Shown piece after piece: positions 36,489 to 43,474 of a stretch of 64,000 bases of DNA. A program made the translations under genes and the position numbers. The notes below the pieces were generated by a model. The model saw only the letters and a program-made list of their open reading frames with translations. It did not search any database and had not been told where the DNA came from. This DNA comes from Alphaproteobacteria bacterium. GTDB lineage: Bacteria > Pseudomonadota > Alphaproteobacteria > Rhizobiales > Rhizobiaceae. Within the stretch, counting starts at the first letter, position 1, and each line of letters opens with the position of its first letter. Location of the stretch: assembly GCA_024742485.1 (NCBI GenBank), contig JANSYK010000002.1, positions 1,612,001 to 1,676,000 of the forward strand, in the 5' to 3' direction.

Positions 36489-36515
36489 TTAGCACTCGAA
36501 ATTGGCGAGTGCTGA
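36489..36515. promoter_or_regulatory. CIRCE element (HrcA operator) upstream of the CHAT operon
   Basis: TTAGCACTC-N9-GAGTGCTGA matches the CIRCE consensus TTAGCACTC-N9-GAGTGCTAA at 17 of 18 positions with exact spacing. A -10-like TATGTT (36485-36490) overlaps its left end and TTGAAT lies at 36464-36469, so the element would sit at the transcription start, its usual place in HrcA-controlled promoters. CIRCE normally controls groESL or dnaK; here the first downstream gene (115 bp away) is a CHAT-like protein. On the other side usg starts 94 bp away. Confidence 0.82.
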
Positions 36516-36629
36516 TTGCTATTGGCGCCACTTGTCGTCGGACCGCGACAGGACCGTCGCGGATCAGGGTGGAGGTTGAACCACCGGTCACCGCGCAGTA
36601 TCGTGATTATTCGGTGTCAGGAGATAATC

Positions 36630-38090
36630 ATGGCGCAGCAGCTTCGCATTCAACACAATCTCGTCACGCTGCGATGCGGTTGGCATCCCGGATCGGCCGG
36701 CGCGCAGGTGTCGGTCCGGCTGATGGATGGCCGCGAACATGTTGATGAACTGATTGTACCGGCAACTGAGTTCGGATTTGAGGAGGACCTTTCTCCGCGG
36801 GTCTATCGCGGGGCCAGTCTGAGACTGCCTGACATCCTGGACAAATTGCTGCATGAAGCGATGGCTCGGATCGGTCCGGATGTGCCTTTGTGGATCCACA
36901 TTGCCCGCGATGCCGGAACCCTGGCCATCCTGCCATGGGAATTGCTGCTGCGCCAACGTCCGATTCTGGATGGGATCTCGATCCTTCGAATTCCCAATTT
37001 TCTAACCGATCCATTCTCGCTGAGCGAACGCACCACCGTCGCGGTTTGTATATCGTCTCCAAATGCCAAAATGCCGTTCCCGGCGGCTGAATATGCCCGC
37101 AGGCTTGTCGAAGCATTCTCGTTTCTGGCAACGCGCCCGGTATCGCTGCACCTCTTTGCCGATCTCGATTCCCACTACGATCTTTCCGGCCTGACCGGCA
37201 GTGGTCATTGCAATGTCGTCGTCCACGATCCGTCCGGCTATGCGTTTGACGAGAGGGTCACAATTGACCGTGAACTGGAGGCGAGGGATCACCGGCTTCA
37301 AAATCCTTGGATGTTGTGGATGGCGGAAACATTGCGCGGTAACCCCGTCGATGCTGTTCACTTCATCTGCCCCGGCTATTTCAAGGGCGATCGCGGTTCG
37401 CTGGCGCTCGCTGAAACGCCTGCGAAAAACTATGATTCCCATTGGTCGCGCTTTGTCGGTTCGGAAGAGATCCATGCGCTGCTCGACGCGCTGGGCGCTC
37501 ATACGGTCGGATTCAGCGCACCCTTTGTCGACGTGTGGGCAATGGGCCTTCGGCTGCTTGCTTTCAACCTGTCCTGGAGGCGGCCTGGTCCGATCATCGT
37601 TCATGACGGCGGAACGGAAACATTTGACGATGTACCGCGCAACTACGCCTTTCTCTTTCGTTGGTTGCCGGATTATGAACCGGTTCCAGCACTGCGAACG
37701 GAATTCTACTGCCACCCGACCCTGGCGGTCAGTGGCGATCGGCAGGACCTGCCGTTCGAGGATCGCCTCAGCGTCTCGGGAGATATGCTGGCACTGGCGC
37801 AGGAACCGGCTGAGCATCAACAGGACATGCTTGTCGATCCGCCGGGCAGCTTTGAGCGCGTAAAGGTGCAAGGCGAGACATCCTGGGCAGAGCTTGCAAC
37901 CCGTCATTTCGATCTTCATGAAGCCAGCCTGAGCGCGATCGAACAGGATACCGCGGCGAGCCCGTCCGAGAAGGAGGGCAGTCTGGAAGCCATCCGTTTC
38001 ATGCGGCACGCACTGGAGGCGTCAACCGCGCCGGGCGATTCCGCAGCCATGCCATCTGTCGCCATTGACGATGCGGAGAGTGAGGCATGA
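36630..38090 (+). CDS. CHAT-like protein that appears catalytically dead
   Basis: 486 aa from ATG 36630 with SD GGAG at seven-base spacing. The N-terminal 130 residues carry the domain usual before CHAT (LWIHIARDAGTLAILPWELLLRQRPIL), and the rest follows the CHAT plan: DAVHFICPGYFKGDRGSLAL at 241-260 and HTVGFSAPFVDVWAMGLRLLAF at 291-312. The places of the catalytic His and Cys seem to hold Pro248 and Ser296, so it should be a pseudo-protease, perhaps a sensor or scaffold. Its stop overlaps the next start by four bases. The C-terminus (residues 430-486) is helical and acidic. Family assignment rests on motif layout only. Confidence 0.65.
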   Translation: MAQQLRIQHNLVTLRCGWHPGSAGAQVSVRLMDGREHVDELIVPATEFGFEEDLSPRVYRGASLRLPDILDKLLHEAMARIGPDVPLWIHIARDAGTLAILPWELLLRQRPILDGISILRIPNFLTDPFSLSERTTVAVCISSPNAKMPFPAAEYARRLVEAFSFLATRPVSLHLFADLDSHYDLSGLTGSGHCNVVVHDPSGYAFDERVTIDRELEARDHRLQNPWMLWMAETLRGNPVDAVHFICPGYFKGDRGSLALAETPAKNYDSHWSRFVGSEEIHALLDALGAHTVGFSAPFVDVWAMGLRLLAFNLSWRRPGPIIVHDGGTETFDDVPRNYAFLFRWLPDYEPVPALRTEFYCHPTLAVSGDRQDLPFEDRLSVSGDMLALAQEPAEHQQDMLVDPPGSFERVKVQGETSWAELATRHFDLHEASLSAIEQDTAASPSEKEGSLEAIRFMRHALEASTAPGDSAAMPSVAIDDAESEA

Positions 38091-39451
38091 GCCATACCCT
38101 GATTGCCGTCCGCGGAGTTGCAAATATCGAAGATGACAGCCCGATTGTCGCACGGTTCGAAATTCCGGCTCCGCCCGGCGTGCCGAATGGAGGAATGTCG
38201 GCTGATCTGAACTGTGACGTTGCCGATGGACCGTTTCTTGGACTGACAGCTGGCGACCCCATCGGCGGCGATCAGATCGTTCAGCAGTCCGGAGCGGAGC
38301 TCTGGGGTCGGCTGACGGTGCACCCTGCCTTTGTCAACGCCATTGCAACCTCTGTAGCAGCGGCGGCCGAGGACCGACCGAGCCCGATCCGCGTAGAGAT
38401 CGATGAATCGGCGCCGCACGCCGAAATGCTGCCGTGGGAGACGCTGTATCATCCTCAGGAAGGATTTCTCGGGCTGGAAAACCGGTTGTCCATCGTTCGC
38501 ACCGCGCGCTGTGCAAAGGATCCGAAAACCTGGTCGCTGCGCGGTCCCCTGCGCATTGTCGCCGTTCTCGGTGCTGCAGGCGTTTCTGCGCTGGACGAAT
38601 GGCGATCCCTGCGCGAATCGCTGGCCGAATTGCAATGCGACTACCACCTGGTGGTGCTCACCTGCGAGCAATCTGTCCATGACGAGGTGTCACAGGCCGA
38701 TCCAGACCGGATCAGCGCCGACTGGATTCCGAGCGACGGGCAGGCTCTTACGAACAGCCTGAAGGATTACAAAGCCCATCTGATCCATCTCTTCGCCCAT
38801 GGTTCGTCGGATCATGAGGGTTATCTGGAGGTTACGGACCCGATCGTCCATGAGGCTGGAGGGGATCCGATGTATCTGGCGGCGGATGATCTGGCGATCA
38901 AGCTCCGCGGCACCTGGCTGATCACACTCAATGCCTGTCAGACCGGCGGCGCAACAAATGCCACCAATTCGCTGGCCTATGAATTGGTAGCACAGGGCGT
39001 TGCGGCAGCCATTGGCATGCGCGAACGGGTCACACCGGAAACCGCCAACGCCTTCACATTGACGCTCTACCGGGAGGTCTTTCGGCATCTGAACGACCAA
39101 CTGCACCAGGGTGAAATTGCGCTCGACTGGGCCGAGGCAATGGTCAAGGCGCGGGCTGCCCTGTGCAGTGCAACCACACCCGGTCCCGTGAAATCCACCG
39201 CCAACCGTGCCAAGATCTGGACACTGCCGGCGCTTTATATGCAAGATCGACCGGCAACCGCGCCTGTGCTCGCGCAGGATTCGCAGCTATCGGATGAAAG
39301 GGTTCTGCAATTGCGCAGGACAATTGCCGACCTGCGACATCATCTGGACGCCATAGACCAGATGGGGTTTCCGGAGCATATTCTGGCCAATATGCGCACC
39401 ATGGTTGAGGCCGAGATCGCGGCACGAGAAGCCGAATTTTCGGCCGGATGA
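38087..39451 (+). CDS. CHAT-domain cysteine protease
   Basis: 454 aa. An N-terminal domain ends in the CHAT-associated motif MLPWETLYHPQEGFLG (114-129). The CHAT fold follows with the expected catalytic dyad: H238 in AHLIHLFAHGSSDHEGYL and C284 in WLITLNACQTGG, then ATNSLAYELVAQGVAAAIGM, which closes the active site. The last 55 residues are helical. CHAT proteases are bacterial caspase relatives (clan CD) that cut a partner protein when activated, as in type III CRISPR Csx29 and in gasdermin systems. Second gene of a coupled trio; its substrate may be the membrane protein or the nuclease encoded next door. Confidence 0.87.
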   Translation: MSHTLIAVRGVANIEDDSPIVARFEIPAPPGVPNGGMSADLNCDVADGPFLGLTAGDPIGGDQIVQQSGAELWGRLTVHPAFVNAIATSVAAAAEDRPSPIRVEIDESAPHAEMLPWETLYHPQEGFLGLENRLSIVRTARCAKDPKTWSLRGPLRIVAVLGAAGVSALDEWRSLRESLAELQCDYHLVVLTCEQSVHDEVSQADPDRISADWIPSDGQALTNSLKDYKAHLIHLFAHGSSDHEGYLEVTDPIVHEAGGDPMYLAADDLAIKLRGTWLITLNACQTGGATNATNSLAYELVAQGVAAAIGMRERVTPETANAFTLTLYREVFRHLNDQLHQGEIALDWAEAMVKARAALCSATTPGPVKSTANRAKIWTLPALYMQDRPATAPVLAQDSQLSDERVLQLRRTIADLRHHLDAIDQMGFPEHILANMRTMVEAEIAAREAEFSAG

Positions 39452-40845
39452 ACTGGCCGGCCAAACTCCAGACCAATGGCTGGACCGGCAGCACGGCGGC
39501 CGCCGAGCCCGTGGGTGACGAAACGCGCAGGTGGCTGTTTCGCGACCGGATCGACCGGCCGGAGCAGCATCTTCTGCCTGGCGATCCACCCGACGAACGC
39601 AATTGGGCCGATGCGCGGGTGGGCTGGGGCCTGGTGATGCGCGACGATCCGGATGTCCCGGCAGAGACCAAGGCCCGCGCAGGCGATGCACCACTGATCG
39701 TCCAGCAGCTTGTCGAAGCCCGCGATAACGCACCCGTGCTGCGCTGGGACCCGGCATTGCCATTGGGCACCTTGCGCTGCTATCGCCGGGACGGCACCGA
39801 TGAGTTGCTGCAGCTTGCCAATCTGCACCACGGCACCGGATCCGGCGCCATACCCAAATACCTGCTGTTGCTCGGATCGCCGGACCGGCTTCCCTGGAGC
39901 CTGCAATATGAGTTGCAGACATCCCAATATGTGGGCCGCCTGGCGCTGTCTGGAAGCGGTCTGGACCACTATGTTACAGCCCTGATGAATGGGTGGTCCG
40001 GTACAGTGACAGAAGCGCTCAAAACGGTGATCTGGGCGGTTGACCATGGCAGTGATGACATCACTGAACTGATGCGTGACGCCATCGCGAAACCCCTTCA
40101 CCTGCGCTTTTCAGCGGATGGTGATCTGAACAGTGGCTGCCGGTTTATCGACGGGCGGGCCGAGACCGCCACGGCCGGAAAACTTCTGGAGGCGTTGGAA
40201 GCGGCACACCCATCACTGATCGTCAGCACCAGCCACGGGATGACGGGGCCGCTGGCGGATCCCGATGCCATGTCGGCGTCCCTGGGCATCCCCGTGGATC
40301 AGGCTGAAGGGCTTCTCCCAATGGATGATCTGCTCGGCCCGGCCATGCCTGGCGGTGCGATCTGGTACGCCCATGCCTGCTGTTCGGCAGGCGGTGACGC
40401 CCAGACCGCCTATTCCGGCCTGCTTCCGGAAGGTGGCGATGTGGATCGACTGCTGAAGGCGGTCGCCGGGCTCGGCGCACGCACCGCACCCATGCCGGAC
40501 CGATTGCTTGGAACGGCCAACCCGATCCGCGCCTTCATCGGTCATGTCGAGCCGACATTCGACTGGAGCGTGAAATCGCCCCTTGCCGGCACACCCATGA
40601 CGAAGGCCATTGAAGCTGCACTCTATGAAGGCCTCTTTGTGGGCAATCCGGTGGGAATGGCGTTGAAATCCTGCCGTGATGTCGCCAGCAGCCTGGGATC
40701 GACGGTTGCCGAGGCCCGCCGGCGCTATGGGCGCCGGGACACCAGCCTGAATGGCGAGGCGCTTGCGTGCCGACTGATGTGGTCGGACTGGCGCAGTCTT
40801 GTCCTTCTGGGTGATCCGACCGCCAGGATCCCGCTGCCGGGGTGA
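39448..40845 (+). CDS. caspase/gingipain-like (clan CD) cysteine protease
   Basis: 465 aa. It shares an LPWSLQYEL motif (148-156) with CHAT-type proteins and a likely catalytic pair, H263 in SLIVSTSHGMTGPLAD and C311 or C312 in GGAIWYAHACCSAGGD, which fits the His-Gly and Ala-Cys spacing of clan CD peptidases such as caspases and gingipains. The N-terminal 130 residues are of unknown type; the C-terminal 100 are helical and end with a conserved LLGDPTARIPLPG, as seen after gingipain-type domains. Its start overlaps the CHAT gene by four bases. Specificity cannot be read from sequence. Confidence 0.72.
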   Translation: MNWPAKLQTNGWTGSTAAAEPVGDETRRWLFRDRIDRPEQHLLPGDPPDERNWADARVGWGLVMRDDPDVPAETKARAGDAPLIVQQLVEARDNAPVLRWDPALPLGTLRCYRRDGTDELLQLANLHHGTGSGAIPKYLLLLGSPDRLPWSLQYELQTSQYVGRLALSGSGLDHYVTALMNGWSGTVTEALKTVIWAVDHGSDDITELMRDAIAKPLHLRFSADGDLNSGCRFIDGRAETATAGKLLEALEAAHPSLIVSTSHGMTGPLADPDAMSASLGIPVDQAEGLLPMDDLLGPAMPGGAIWYAHACCSAGGDAQTAYSGLLPEGGDVDRLLKAVAGLGARTAPMPDRLLGTANPIRAFIGHVEPTFDWSVKSPLAGTPMTKAIEAALYEGLFVGNPVGMALKSCRDVASSLGSTVAEARRRYGRRDTSLNGEALACRLMWSDWRSLVLLGDPTARIPLPG

Positions 40846-40905
40846 GGTCGCTTGCAGCTTGGGGTGAGTGATGCCCGACGCCGGGACGGCAAGGGGAGGT
40901 GGCTG

Positions 40906-43176
40906 CTACTGAACCTTGGCTTTTGCCCGCTCCAGCAGCGTTCCGACTCCGGCATCGGTGGTAAATCCCCAAAGGAAAACCTTGATATAATCCTGATAGG
41001 TGCCGACAAAACTGTCGCCAAAAATGAACAGGGCCACCACCGTCAGGCCCACCCAGGCAACGCCCGTCTGCAGCATTTCCCGCCGGGCGATCTGGAGAGC
41101 TGTTTCAGCCTTCTCCAGCTTCAGCCGCGCAATCTGAGCCGCACGGTAATCAACCGAATGAGCGCGGCGCAGCGCTGGTTCGCGGGTGTCGACCCAATTG
41201 GCGTGCAGTGATCCGACATACATCCCGGCTACATCGCCATCCTGTAGAAGATCAGCGCCGCCTGCGCCGGCGGTCCGAGGGCCAGTTCGCAGCGACTCCG
41301 TTAATTCGATCCGTGGCTTGACCGCTTCCAAAGCCGCTTTGCGATACTCTCCCCTGGCCAGATGGTCTTCTGTCTCATCGGCAACCGGTTCTTGCACGGA
41401 GCGAACAGCTTGCGTCATGGCCGCAGTGACGCCGGATACAACCTGCTCCAATTCGGCATTCCCACTGTCCGGCTGCTCGGTCCAGTTTTCCGGTTTCATG
41501 GCGGCGAGTTGCTCGCGCGCGGTCTCCAGATCGGCCGCGGCATCGGAACTCAGTTTCGTGTCGAGAATGCGCGTCACGCGTGCGGCAGTTGCATCGATGT
41601 CTCGGCGCAAGCTGTAGAGCAACCGGTTGGCTGCATTCAGCGCGACATGACTCGCCTTGAGGATCGTCTTCATACTCTCATTGGGGTCGTCGCCGGCCTG
41701 TGTTTCAACCGGTCCAACGGCTGTTTGCAAGGCGGACCCAATTGGCGTGAAATCCGAATTCGTCTCGTCGGGAAGCGGCTTGTCCAGGCTGTGCTCAAGC
41801 GCCGCCATGGCATCGCCGACCGCAACGCGCCATGCCTCTATGGACGTGACCATGGACCGGTGCAAACCGATCTGGACGGTCTCAAGCTGCTGTGTGGCGT
41901 CATCATATTGACGATCGCGGATTTGTTGCCGAATGACTTCCAGATCTGTCAGGCTGGACTCCAGGGCATCCCGAACATCCAGTGGGACCGTCCAGTTTGC
42001 ACGGGCAAGATCCTGCAGCGTTTCCAGCGCGGTTTCTGTTGCGGCGGCATCCGCGGCGGATTTGTCCAATGCGGCTTTCAGCGCTGTTTCCCATCCCGTC
42101 ACCAGTGTCTTGAGCGCATCATCGTCTACGCCGGCATGATCGCTGATTCGGTTTTCGATGGCTGATGCGATTTCATTCAGACTGTTCTGAAGTGCTTTAT
42201 CGCCAACACCTTCGCCGCTCTCGATAACCCGCTGCAGCAGAGTTTTCAGCTTCAATTCACGCCGCCCGCGCTGCAGCTCCTTCTCCAGATTGGTCCGCAA
42301 CGCGAATCCTGCGATCAACCCGATCACCACGACAATACCGAGAGCGAATAGCCCGTCATGTCGCACGACCTTGTAGTCCACATTCATGCGCTCGATTTCC
42401 GGTGACGAAATCCTCAGCGTTCCGGTTGTTTCGCCCTTCGGAAACGGAACAGAGACCTTAACGGCCAGTTTGTGAAGTGTATCGCGGCCGCTGGGTGTTT
42501 GGACTTCCAAGGTTCCTGAAACGCGCTTGTCGCCATGCAGGGCGTTGCGTGCTTGAACGATGCGCAAATCTGTCGGCCCGATGCTGCCCTTGGTCTCCAG
42601 GTTCAGCATTGTCGCCGCCGTTGTGCAATTCATTCCGAAAACACAGGTCTGCTCGACGAACAAGGCGTGCGGGGTCTCGAATTCGACTTTCGGATAGGTC
42701 ACCGTGACGTCGAAAGTCTCTGATATCTCTGTCGGCGGGTCGTTGGCTTCGGCACCGGGAAGACTGGCTGATGCGATGAGTGTCACAACATAACTGCCGT
42801 AGACGGGTCCGGTGATCGCGGACGTATCAAGAACCGGCTCTATGAAGTACAGGCCGTTTTCATCAGCCTTCACACTTTCGGCGATCGTGATGCCACCATT
42901 GGGGATCGACAAGGTCACACCGTCATGGCTGACCTCGGCCACGGCAAGTCCGATCGTTTCCGTTTTCTTGGCATTTGCTCCGGGGACCAGTCTGATACGG
43001 GTTTTGGCCTCCTTTTCGCCGGCCGTGAAAAGGTAGGGATCGTCACGCACGGTGAGCAATGTGTTGTCATCGGCTGCCAGAACAGCACCAGGCGATCCGT
43101 AAAAACCAAGGAGAACAAGAACGAGAAGAATATATCTCAAGGTGGCGTCCTCAGAACTTAAGGGGTGGTTCAACAT
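40906..43176 (-). CDS. large membrane protein with helical cytoplasmic region, candidate effector or substrate of the CHAT trio
   Basis: 756 aa if ATG 43176 is used. A TTG at 43140 with GAGG eight bases upstream would give a tighter signal peptide (RYILLVLVLLGFYG ... AVLAA) and may be the true start. Residues 35-272 are an exported beta-rich, Ig-like part with one Cys pair (C178, C184). A transmembrane helix lies at about 275-294. The region 297-700 is almost all helical (coiled-coil-like, likely cytoplasmic). Near the C-terminus comes a second membrane helix (about 703-721), then a short hydrophobic stretch (IKVFLWGFTTDAGVG). No family is recognised. It is convergent with the CHAT trio. A membrane protein beside caspase-like proteases invites comparison with protease-activated pore formers, but this is inference. 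Confidence 0.72.
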   Translation of the reverse strand: MLNHPLSSEDATLRYILLVLVLLGFYGSPGAVLAADDNTLLTVRDDPYLFTAGEKEAKTRIRLVPGANAKKTETIGLAVAEVSHDGVTLSIPNGGITIAESVKADENGLYFIEPVLDTSAITGPVYGSYVVTLIASASLPGAEANDPPTEISETFDVTVTYPKVEFETPHALFVEQTCVFGMNCTTAATMLNLETKGSIGPTDLRIVQARNALHGDKRVSGTLEVQTPSGRDTLHKLAVKVSVPFPKGETTGTLRISSPEIERMNVDYKVVRHDGLFALGIVVVIGLIAGFALRTNLEKELQRGRRELKLKTLLQRVIESGEGVGDKALQNSLNEIASAIENRISDHAGVDDDALKTLVTGWETALKAALDKSAADAAATETALETLQDLARANWTVPLDVRDALESSLTDLEVIRQQIRDRQYDDATQQLETVQIGLHRSMVTSIEAWRVAVGDAMAALEHSLDKPLPDETNSDFTPIGSALQTAVGPVETQAGDDPNESMKTILKASHVALNAANRLLYSLRRDIDATAARVTRILDTKLSSDAAADLETAREQLAAMKPENWTEQPDSGNAELEQVVSGVTAAMTQAVRSVQEPVADETEDHLARGEYRKAALEAVKPRIELTESLRTGPRTAGAGGADLLQDGDVAGMYVGSLHANWVDTREPALRRAHSVDYRAAQIARLKLEKAETALQIARREMLQTGVAWVGLTVVALFIFGDSFVGTYQDYIKVFLWGFTTDAGVGTLLERAKAKVQ

Positions 43177-43474
43177 ACACTCTGGTTGCTTGAATCACCA
43201 GTCACAGGGAGGCGCCGTGGTCGGTCACCCGTTACGTCGGAATGAACCACCGGCATGTCCATCGATTGTTCCGGGCACCGGTAAATAGGGGCAGAAAGGG
43301 CTTGGGGCAGTGAAAGTCCGGAATGTGTCAGTCAGGCAGAATGAGCCCGGACAACAAATATAGTTTGCGGACTGGATCAATTTTATTGAATTGTTTTGCA
43401 AAAATTTCATCGTCCGGAGAATTGTCTGTGTCGTGGATGTGTTAAAATGCACAATAGACTTGGAGGGCCCCGTG
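43177..43474. promoter_or_regulatory. divergent promoter region between the membrane protein and the protease-nuclease
   Basis: 298 bases. For the rightward gene an extended -10, TGTGTTAAAAT (43438-43448), lies 26 bases before the start codon with a weak -35 TTGTCT at 43422-43427; SD GGAGGG is at 43462-43467. A long AT-rich tract at 43358-43410 could hold the leftward promoter. No CIRCE copy is present here, so this pair is not visibly under the same control as the CHAT trio. Confidence 0.4.
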
